Notes under the pieces: model-generated
What the model saw: only the letters and a program-made list of their open reading frames with translations
Told to the model about the DNA's origin: nothing
Databases searched by the model: none
Translations under genes and position numbers: made by a program
Shown: positions 55,237 to 64,000 of the stretch, one piece after another
Position numbering within the stretch: the stretch's first letter is position 1
Layout of the letters: each line of letters begins with the position of its first letter
Assembly: GCA_014218235.1 (NCBI GenBank)
Contig: CM024766.1
Coordinates: 21,487,346 to 21,551,345 of the forward strand
Direction: 5' to 3'
DNA: 64,000 nucleotides
DNA from: Colocasia esculenta
Lineage: Eukaryota; Streptophyta; Magnoliopsida; Alismatales; Araceae

Positions 55237-56042
55237 ATGAAGTATGGCTGAAGAACAGAGAGAGCTTTTCCTGAAGATCTTTTGAATGAGTGTACAACCA
55301 GTGAGGAACCTGAACTCCAAATACACTCAAAGAAAAAGAGAGAAAGAGCCTGAGCCCAGAAGAAGCACTCAAGCTTTCAAGCATCTCAAGCGTTCAAGCA
55401 TTCAAGCACTATTGCTTTCTTTTCTCTCTTATGTTTCTCTCCGAGCTCATTGTATATCTGGGGAGAGTCTGAGACTGTGAGCTTTACACAAGTGTCTATC
55501 TTGTAAAGCTTCATATCTGATCTTTCTAAGAAAGATCCTTGTCCAGCTGTAGGACAGTATACAGTAGATAACCCAGCTAGGGGTTTGTGTCTAGCAGAAC
55601 CGAACTGGGGTTTGAACCAGTTGTCAACCCAGCTAGGGGTTAGTGTCTAGCAGAACCGCACTGGGGTTTGTACCAGGAGGTTGGCTTCTTTACCTGTAAG
55701 AGAAGTGGGCTGCCTTCTTGCCCGGGAAAGAGAAGAAGACCAGCTGGGGTGCTGGGTGTTGTAGTGTCCTTAAGGGGGACTGTACCCTTGGTTAGTGAAA
55801 TCCCAAGAGTTGCTTGGGGACTGGACGTAGGACTTCCATATGGGAAGGGCCGAACCAGGATAAATTCCTTGTGTCCTTTGTGTGATTGTTTATTTGCTTC
55901 CGCACTGCTACTCTTTATCACACTAAACTAACCAAACCTTCAAGTGTTAATTTTCTGTGTTTAAGATTCTATTTCAGATTTCAGAAAAACCTATTCACCC
56001 CCCCTCTAGGTTAGCTTGCCGCCTACCAGAAGGGCCAACAAG

Positions 56043-56054
56043 TGGTATCAGAGC
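56043..56054 (+). promoter_or_regulatory. S4 primer-binding site (initiator tRNA-Met)
   Basis: TGGTATCAGAGC two bases after the 5' LTR. Confidence 0.93.
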
Positions 56055-56100
56055 GGGTCTCTGATCATTCGAAGATCCAACGATCTTAGAGTAAAGATCC

Positions 56101-57881
56101 ATGGCAGCTCAAGGATATGCTGAAGGCCAATCAGTCACCAGACCTCCATTCTTTGATGGAGAAGACTACCAATATTGGAAAATGAGAATGGAATGCTTCA
56201 TTCGAGGCACAGACTTTGATCTGTGGCAGGTAATTGAGGTAGGTGATTTTGTTATTGTTCCTATTGAAGGCACTACTGCCATTACACCTGCTGATAAAAG
56301 TAAATTATCTTTAAACTTTAAAGCTAAGAACTACTTATGTTGTGCCTTATCCAAAAGAGAATTTAGTAGAGTATCTGCATGCAAATCTGCTAAAGAAATT
56401 TGGGATAAACTGCAGATAACTTATGAAGGAACGGACAAAGTGAAACAAACTAGAATAGATATTATTGTTTCACAATATGAACAATTTAAAATGCTTCCAA
56501 ATGAAACCATTACTACTATGTATAATAGATTTTCAAGTATAGTAGTAGGTTTAAATTCTCTGGGAAAAATTCTTTCTAATGAAGAAACTGTTAGAAAAAT
56601 ACTTAGGTCCTTAACTATTTCATGGACACCTAAGGTAACTACTATTGAAGAGGCCCATGATTTAACTAAATTATCAATTGATAATTTAATCGGTTCTCTC
56701 ATGGCACATGAAATAAATATGGAGCGATTATCTGAAAGCTCATCTAAGAAGAAATGTACTAATGCTCTTAAAGTTGTAGCTGCTCCTTCCATCTCTTCTT
56801 CTAGTTCCCAGGATGCAGATTCTGAAGACTGTAATATGGATGAGTATTGTCCAAGCTTCAAAAAATTTTGAAGAAGAAGAAAAACGGATCAAGAAGAATC
56901 CAAAGAAAGAAAAAAAAGGAGAAAGAACCAGTCTACTATGAATGCAGAAAACCTGGACATCTGAGACCAGATTGTCCAAGGCTCAAGAAGACTGGTCAAA
57001 CCGAAAAGGCCAAGAAGCAGCACAAGAAATTTAAAAGAAAAGCTATGGCGGCTGCTTGGGAAAATGATGAGGCCACAAACTCAGAATCATCAAGCTCATC
57101 AAGCTCAGATTCCGAAAAGGAGCAGGTAAATCTAGCCCTTATGGTGGGACTAGATGAGGTACATTCTGACTCATTTTTTAATTCTTGCACAGATTCAGGA
57201 TCAGAATCTGAAGATTTAGATCATGTTTTTAATGAACTTTATGATAAACACAAGGTTGTTGTAAAAGAATTGAAAAATATCAAGAACAACCTTACTTGTT
57301 TGGAAAATACTAATTCTGATCTTAAATCAGAAATGGAACAATTAGAAGAACAATTAAAGGACAATAAAGATAACATTTATCTTTTGAATGAATATTTAAA
57401 AAATAAGGAGAATGAAAAATTAGAGTTAGAAGAAAAATTAAAAACTCTAACTGAAGAAAATCTTTATTTAAAACAATCAGTTGGGAAGTTAACTAAAGGA
57501 AAAACATCTTTAGCCCTATGCTTAAAAGGGTCAAAATCTAGAAATAATAAACAAGGGCTTGGATACATACCTCCTGAAAAGGGAAAACAAGCCATAATTC
57601 TAGAAAAATATCCATTACCAAAATTTGTAAAAGAAACCAAGATGCCTCAGAAAAAGGCCCATGTAAAAGAAAAGGTTTCCAAAAATTGTGTTCTAAACAG
57701 ACAGTACAAAGATAATAAAAATGGCAAAACAATTTATATTCATTGTTGTTCTCATTGCAATAAATTAGGACACACAGTAAATACCTACACAACAAGGCAC
57801 TTAGTTTGGATTCCGAAAGGATACTTTCATGCCTCTAACCATCAAGGACCCAAAAAGCTTTGGGTACCTACATCTAAATGA
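56101..57881 (+). pseudogene. gag: S4 gag: capsid, two zinc knuckles, coiled coil; one frameshift
   Basis: The first frame (56101-56871) is the capsid (MAAQGYAEGQSVTRPPFF, KSAKEIWDKLQITYEGTDKV, RKILRSLTISWTPKVTTIEE). A frame change in an A-rich run near 56860 leads to the second frame (to 57881): knuckle YYECRKPGHLRPDC, Ser-rich acidic block, long coiled coil, second knuckle CSHCNKLGHTVNTY (last Cys lost), and GPKKLWVPTSK followed by a stop. Sireviruses normally continue from here into protease. The break could be a sequencing error, in which case gag would be intact. Confidence 0.88.
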
Positions 57882-57950
57882 GTTGTTTGCAGGGAAGCCT
57901 TGGAGCATCAGGAACAAAGGGTGCTCAAGGTAGTGATAGAGACTCTCATT

Positions 57951-58178
57951 GAGGGGGAGCTCTGAGTAAGGGGGAGTAAAGAGTAAGGGGGAGATTGTTG
58001 AACCCCTCTATGGTAAGAAACTCTCTAAAAGAAGGAGATACATGGTAAGACCTTTCCTTTTTGGATTATTGACAAAAAGGGGGAGAGTAAGTATGCTCTA
58101 TGAATTTTCTGCTTAAATCTTTTTTCATTCCATTCAGAAAATTCGCATAAATTTTGTCATCACCAAAAAGGGGGAGAT
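57951..58178 (+). promoter_or_regulatory. S4 multiple polypurine tracts and a false LTR start
   Basis: GGGGGAG tracts at about 57953, 57969, 57987, 58078 and 58170; the last abuts the 3' LTR. The third is followed by TGTTGAACCCCTC (57996), nearly the LTR start TGTTGAACCACTC. Multiple PPTs are a known Sirevirus trait. Confidence 0.85.
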
Positions 58179-60054
58179 TGTTGAACCACTCTCTATTTGT
58201 TCTTGTATTTTGGTGATAATAAAATTTATGATGTAACTTAAATTGAATATTTTGTTTCATCTGTGTCGCATCAATCTCATAGCAAAATGCTAAGTCTTTC
58301 ATTGATGCAATATTTGGCGCACTAAAATGATAAAATCGATGTTTAACCAATATACATCGATTTCTGTTTAAAGTGCCAAAGTATCAAGCGTCGCAACGAT
58401 TTCTTCTGTAAGCGCAACGATTTATTAAGAAATCGATGCCATAACGATTTCTTCTTTGAGCGCATTGATTTGATAAGAAATCGATCCTGTAACGATTTGA
58501 TAAGTGACCTCATCGACACTTTAAGAACTCATAACGATTTGTCTTCCATAACGATTTCATAAGTTTTGCTCTCAAATCGATCTCGTAACGATTTGATAAG
58601 TGAGTGCAACGATTTGCTCTCAAATCGATCTCGTAACGATTTGATAAGTGAGTGCAACGATTTGCTCTCAAATCGATCTCGTAACGATTTGATAAGTGAG
58701 TGCAATGATTTGCTCTCAAATCGATCTCGTAACGATTTGATAAGTGAGTGCAACGATTTGTTCTCATATCGATTTGGTTCTCATAACGATTTTATAAGTG
58801 ATCATAACGATTTGCTTGCATAACGATTTCATAAATGATTACATCGATTTGTTCAACGATTTGTTTATAAATGAGCAACGACTCTTCACATAACAATTTC
58901 ATAAGTCTTGCTCATAACGATTTCTTCATGGATTCTGTTCAAACACAGATTGCCTTTATATTTCAAATATGCTTGGCGCTTAAATGAAAAGTCAAATATC
59001 TTCTGACAAAAAGCTGCATGCATAATTTTGTCAGAAAAAGATATGACCTACTTTTTTTTCAGTATGTTAGCAGAAGCACAGTACTGTACATTGTTTATCA
59101 TAAACACTTTTTTATGCTAACACTTTCTTCCATGCTCACAGATCTCAAGACCATCAGAGTCTGATTAAGACAAATAAAGAAGAGATGAGCAACGGCTAGA
59201 ACTCCAACGGATCTCCTCAACGGATTTATTCAAGTTGCTCATATAAAAGATGAAGTATGGCTGAAGAACAGAGAGAGCTTTTCCTGAAGATCTTTTGAAT
59301 GAGTGTACAACCAGTGAGGAACCTGAACTCCAAATACACTCAAAGAAAAAGAGAGAAAGAGCCTGAGCCCAGAAGAAGCACTCAAGCTTTCAAGCATCTC
59401 AAGCGTTCAAGCATTCAAGCACTATTGCTTTCTTTTCTCTCTTCTGTTTCTCTCCGAGCTCATTGTATATCTGGGGAGAGTCTGAGACTGTGAGCTTTAC
59501 ACAAGTGTCTATCTTGTAAAGCTTCGTAGTCTGATCTTTCTAAGAAAGATCCTTGTCCAGCTGTAGGACAGTATACAGTAGATAACCCAGCTAGGGGTTT
59601 GTGTCTAGCAGAACCGAACTGGGGTTTGAACCAGTTGTCAACCCAGCTAGGGGTTAGTGTCTAGCAGAACCGCACTGGGGTTTGTACCAGGAGGTTGGCT
59701 TCTTTACCTGTAAGAGAAGTGGGCTGCCTTCTTGCCCGGGAAAGAGAAGAAGACCAGCTGGGGTGCTGGGTGTTGTAGTGTCCTTAAGGGGACTATACCC
59801 TTGGTTAGTGAAATCCCAAGAGTTGCTTGGGGACTGGACGTAGGACTTCCATGTGGGAAGGGCCGAACCAGGATAAATTCCTTGTGTCCTTTGTGTGATT
59901 GTTTATTTGCTTCCGCACTGCTACTCTTTATCACACTAAACTAACCAAACCTTCAAGTGTTAATTTTCTGTGTTTAGGATTCTTATTCAGATTTCAGAAA
60001 AACCTATTCACCCCCCCTCTAGGTTAGCTTGCTGCCGTACCAGAAGGGCCAACA
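58179..60054 (+). repeat. S4 3' LTR (1,876 bp)
   Basis: TGTTGAACC..GGCCAACA, matching the 5' LTR throughout apart from scattered single changes and one ~15-bp length difference. Confidence 0.95.
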
Positions 60055-63000
60055 TTGCCCCTATCGGAGAGAATATGGATATGGAAGAGATTTGCACCAG
60101 CAGCAGCAGCCTCAGCAGTTTCAGCAGCCACAGGCAGGTCGTGGCAGAGGAGCACCGCAGCAGCGAGGAAGAGGCCGGGTTATGGCTATCACCCGAGCCC
60201 AGGCGGAGGCATCAAATATGATAGAAGGTACTTTACCTCTTTATGACTATTCAGCAAGAGTTTTATTTGATTCGGGTGCCTCTCATTCTTTCATTTCCGA
60301 AGAATTTCTGGATTGCATGACTCATCCTTTAGAGGAAACGTCTTGTGAGTTGGTAGTGGAGGTTCCCTCGGGTGAGTTCTTGCTCACTTCAAGCTATGTA
60401 GATGAAGCTCCTGTTATGATTGAAGGGAACCAGATGTCGGGTCGGTTATATGCCCTGTAGTTGACAGATTATGATATTATTCTGGGTATGGATTGGCTTG
60501 AGACCTATGGAGCAATGCTAGATTGCAGAAAGAAAATGATCAAGTTTTGTCATCCTAATAGTGCAGTATTTAAATATCAAGGTATGTCTTTTATACCTCT
60601 AAGTTTCTAATTTCTACAATTAGAGCTAGAAAGTTAATAAATGCTGGATGTGTGGCTTATCTAGCCTCGGTGAGTCTGGTAGAAGCTAGTCAGTCAGTGG
60701 AAGCAGTTCCCGTGGTTAGGGAATTTGCTGATGTTTTTCCCGAAGATTTGCCTGGTTTAGCTCCACATAGAGAGGTGGACTTTACCATTGAGTTGCTTCC
60801 AGGTACCATGCCGATCTCTAAAGATCCATATCAGTTGGCACCAGCAGAACATAAAGAATTGAAAAGGCAATTACAAGAGCTGTTGCAGAAAGGGTTCATT
60901 AGACCAAGTCATTCTCCGTGGGGAGCACCGGTATTGTTTGTGAAAAAGAAAGATGGAAGTTTTCGTATGTGTATTGATTATAGAAAGTTGAATGATGTGA
61001 CCATTAAGAATAAGTACCCGTTACCGAGAATAGATGATCTGTTTTTTCAGTTTCAATCAGCAAAGGTATTTTCTAAAATTGATTTGAGGTCTGGGTACCA
61101 TCAATTGAGAATTAAAGAGGAGGATATAGATAAGACAACTTTCAGAACTAGATATGGTCACTATGAGTTTGTGGTTATGCCATTTGGGTTGACTAATGCT
61201 CCTGCAGGTTTTATGGATCTGATGAATAGAATTTTTCATCCGTATTTGGACCAATTCATTGTGGTCTTTATTGATGATATTCTAATTTATTCAGCATCTG
61301 AAGAGGAGCATGCAGCTCATTTGAGGTTTACCCTACAGTTGTTAAGGGATAATCAGTTGTTTGCTAAATTCAATAAGTGTGAATTTTGGTTGAAAGAAAT
61401 TCAGTTTTGGGTCATGTCATCTCAGCTAAAGGAGTAGCAGTGGACCCGAGTAAAGTGGAAGCAGTGATGAGATGGGAAGTGCCTAAGACAATTACTGAGA
61501 TTAGAAGTTTTCTGGGATTAGCAGGTTATTATAGGCGCTTCATACAAGATTTTTCGAAAATGGCGGCACCTATGACCAAGTTGACCAGAAAAGATGTGCC
61601 ATTTGTGTGGTCCGGTGAATGTCAAAAAAGTTTTATGGAATTGAAGAAAAGGCTTACAACAGCACCCATATTGACATTACCGACAGGAAGTGGTGGTTTT
61701 GTGGTGTATACAGATGCTTCAAGGAGAGGACTTGGCGCAGTGCTTATGCAGCATGGCAAAGTGTTAGCTTATGCGTCCAGGCAATTGAAGCCGGCAGAGG
61801 AGAATTACCCCACTCATGATTTGGAATTGGCAGCAATTGTGTTTGCTTTGAAAATGTCGAGGCATTATCTGTATGGTGAGAGATTTGAAATCTTTACAGA
61901 TCATAAAAGCTTGAAGTATATCTTCTCGCAGAAGGATTTAAATCTTCGTCAGCACATATGGATTGAATATTTAAAAGATTATGATTTTAGTTTGGCTTAA
62001 CATCCGGGTAAGGCCAATGTTGTAGCAGATGCCTTGAGTAGAAAGGCATATGTAAGTTTAACGATGATTAAAGAGTGGAAGCTGTATGAAGAGATAGTGG
62101 AGAACTCCTTGTATGTGCCGAGTAGTCAGCGACAGGCAATACTAGCTGCTAGTGCTGTAGAGCCGTCTTTGTATTGGCAGATTGTTGAAGCTCAAAGAGC
62201 AGATGTAAGTTTAGCTGAGATTGTAAAAATGGAAGGAGTTACCATTGATGATAATTGTGTGGTTAAGCTCAGAGGCAGATTATTTGTTCCAGCAGAAAGA
62301 GAGGTGAAGCAGCGAGTGTTGGAAGAGGCTCATAAATCCAGGTACACTATCCATCCGGGTAGTACTAAAATGTACCATGATTTGAAGAAGCATTTCTGGT
62401 GGCCTCATATGAAAAAGGAAATAGCAGAGTTTGTTGCAAGATGTGCTATCTGTCAACAGATTAAAGCGGAACATCAGAAGCCTGGAGGTTTATTGCAACC
62501 GTTGCCCATTCCACAGTGGAAATGGGATGATATTGCCATGGACTTTGTGGCAGGTTTACCAAAATCAAATTCCGGGCATAATGGAATATTGGTATTTGTT
62601 GACAGATTAACTAAGGTGTGCAGATTAGTGGCAGTAAGTATGTCATGGACAGTGGACAGATTAGCAAAGTTTTATGTTGAAAGGATTGTTCCATTGCATG
62701 GTATTCCGAAGACTATTGTGTCTGACAGAGATCCAAGATTTACGTCTAGTTTTTGGAGAAGTCTGTAGAAAGTAATTAGTACTAAGCTGAGATATAGCTC
62801 CGCTTATCATCCACAGACAGATGGTCAGACAGATAGGACTATTCAGACGATTGAAGATATGTTGCGATCTTGTTGTTTGGTTTTGGGAGGTAACTGGGAG
62901 CATCAATTTGGGAATGGTTGAGTTTGCCTATAATAATAGTTATCATACCAGTCTTGGGATGGCACCGTATGAAGCTTTATATGGAAGGCCATGTAGAGCC

Positions 63001-63578
63001 CCATTGAACTGGCATGAAGTGGGAGAAAGGCAATTAGTGGGTCCTGAATTGATTCAGCAAACCACAGAAATAGTAAAGCTTATTATGGAAAAATTGCAAG
63101 TAGCTCAAAGCAGGCAAAAGAGTTATGCAGATATCTGGAGGAGACCACTTCAGTTTGAAGTGGGAGATTTTGTTTTCCTGAGAGTTTCCCCGAGTAAAGG
63201 TATCATGAGATTTGGCAAGACTGGAAAATTGAGGCCAAGGTATGTTGAACTTTCCAGGTGATTGAGAGAATTGGGGAAACAGCTTATAGGCTTAATTTGC
63301 CAGTAGATTTTGCGGATGTCCATGATATATTTCATGTTTCTATGTTAAGAAAGTGTATTGAAGATCACGCTCAAATAATCAGTTATCAAGGTGGTGACCT
63401 GAGGCCGGATATGACTATGCCAGAGTATCCGGTGCAAATCACTGATCGAAAGATAAAGAAGTTGAGAAATAAAGAAATTGAGTTGGTTAAAGTGAGATGG
63501 GAAAATAGATTGGGTGGTGAGGATACCTGGGAGTTAGCCGAGGAAATGGCTCAAGGGTATCCCTATCTGTTTGAATAA
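60055..63578 (+). pseudogene. pol: G2 pol: protease, RT, RNase H, integrase, chromodomain, many breaks
   Basis: Protease VLFDSGASHSFIS (about 60255); stop at 60458; ILGMDWLETYG; RT frame 60652-61437 with FIDDILIYS; frameshift near 61410 in a T-run; RNase H VYTDASRRGLGAVL; stop at 61998 before HPGKANVVADALSRK; integrase with HPGSTK..CAICQQ, AMDFVAGLP and SDRDPRF; stop at 62766; frameshifts near 62900 and 63250; chromodomain ELVKVRWENRLGGEDTWELA ending at YPYLFE with TAA at 63576. Confidence 0.92.
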
Positions 63579-63694
63579 GTTTTTATATTTCTTTTTAGAT
63601 GATAGTACTTGTAAAGGTGTGTATGTTTAAGTTGTTTAACTTTGAGTTGTGTGATGGATTTCGAGGTCGGAATTTTCTTTTTAGATGATAGTAA
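63579..63694 (+). other. G2 region before the 3' LTR, polypurine tract not recognisable
   Basis: TTTCTTTTTAGATGATAGTA occurs twice (63588-63607 and 63674-63693), the second copy directly before the LTR where a purine tract is expected. Confidence 0.6.
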
Positions 63695-64000
63695 TGTAAT
63701 GTCGCGTGCTTTTCGGATCGTTATGGATCAGGTGTGTAATGGTTGTGAAGGCCGTTGTGAGGCCAGTGTGGTTTGGTCGTGTGGTTTGTGCAGGTGTGGT
63801 GCAGGTTTGGTTTGGAGGTAAGATAAGACCTGCTGCAGTTGAGTAGGAGTTGGCGGCCAGGGGTGGTCGTTGACTTGTTGGCGTCCATGTAAGTTGACGT
63901 TTACTGTATGAACTTGGCGACAAGGGAGATGGACGTTTATGGTGGCGGTTTCCCTAAACGGCATAAGGGTTGACGCCAACCTTTGTGACCTGCAGAATAT
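63695..64000 (+). repeat. G2 3' LTR, first 306 bp
   Basis: Begins TGTAATGTCGCGTGC and follows 50696-51000 closely, including the 10-6-10 dyads (e.g. TTGGCGTCCA near 63880). Confidence 0.93.

Larger units (their letters stand above)
54180..56040 (+). repeat. S4 5' LTR (1,861 bp)
   Basis: Starts TATTGAACC (TG to TA change compared with the 3' LTR TGTTGAACC) and ends GGCCAACA. A 48-bp repeat block lies at 54587-54760, TATAAAAG at 55229-55236, and a C-run block near the end. It lacks about 15 bp present in the 3' LTR near 59209. Confidence 0.93.
54180..60054 (+). mobile_element. S4: gag-only Sirevirus derivative (5,875 bp), target repeat TTGCC
   Basis: Complete ends: 5' LTR 54180-56040, 3' LTR 58179-60054, flanked by TTGCC on both sides. 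A primer site and polypurine tract are present. Between the LTRs is only gag; protease, integrase, RT and RNase H are absent. This matches the described class of terminal-repeat elements with a GAG domain (TR-GAG), mobilised by relatives. The two LTRs are almost identical, so insertion is recent. Confidence 0.93.
50696..64000 (+). mobile_element. G2: chromodomain Ty3/gypsy element, 3' LTR cut by the window edge
   Basis: 5' LTR, primer site, gag, protease-RT-RNase H-integrase-chromodomain, and the first 306 bp of the 3' LTR. S4 is inserted in the gag zinc knuckle. Motifs place it in the chromoviruses (Tekay-like), as G1 but clearly different. Many stops and frameshifts make it inactive. Confidence 0.92.

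Noticed and set aside
55286..55480. 64-codon ORF in both S4 LTRs
   Set aside because: It is present twice only because the LTRs are copies; no domain, and it lies in the leader region.

Overview
The window is nuclear plant DNA made almost entirely of LTR retrotransposons. Supporting signs are Ty1/copia Sireviruses, chromodomain Ty3/gypsy elements, initiator-tRNA-Met primer sites (TGGTATCAGAGC) and a Cassandra TRIM carrying a 5S-rRNA-derived domain. I found no host gene. The species cannot be read from the sequence; the very long LTRs and deep nesting fit a large-genome flowering plant.
Layout. (1) 1-9688: Sirevirus S1, minus strand, with gag, an open pol and a third ORF (aORF); its 3' LTR lies left of the window. 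(2) 9689-22536: Sirevirus relative S2, plus strand. It lacks pol, is split by a 4.2-kb gypsy-type solo LTR (solo A, 10299-14529), and has a long non-coding 3' region. S1 sits inside the 5' LTR of S2. (3) 22537-44476: Sirevirus S3, minus strand. S2 cut its aORF, and an 11.7-kb chromovirus, G1 (26261-37962, plus), interrupts its pol; G1 itself carries a 2,990-bp solo LTR (solo B, 31758-34747, minus). (4) 44477-50695: degenerate DNA with an intact Cassandra (45092-45732, repeat AAGGG) and two probable LTR fragments. (5) 50696-64000: chromovirus G2, plus, split in its gag zinc knuckle by S4 (54180-60054, repeat TTGCC), a Sirevirus derivative with gag but no pol.
Most coding frames are broken by stops and frameshifts; the main exceptions are the 1,070-codon pol of S1 and a 255-codon coiled-coil ORF in S2. 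Autonomous copies could in principle supply proteins in trans to the pol-less S2 and S4. Many frame breaks, and most differences between two tandem 1.58-kb copies in S2, are one-base indels in homopolymers, so some may be sequencing error.
The most interesting signals are non-coding. (a) A ~103-nt three-stem RNA-like motif occurs once just after pol in S1 and five times in the 3' region of S2; all three stems show compensatory changes. (b) LTR families here carry family-specific arrays of CpG-containing dyads phased near whole helical turns: TGTCGACA-core palindromes about 21 bp apart in S1 and S2, other cores with 21-bp steps in S3, S4 and G1, and 10-6-10 inverted repeats 32-33 bp apart in gypsy LTRs. 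(c) In S1 the palindrome pairs also occur outside the LTR: upstream of a TATA-like box before the aORF, in the pol-aORF spacer, and inside gag.
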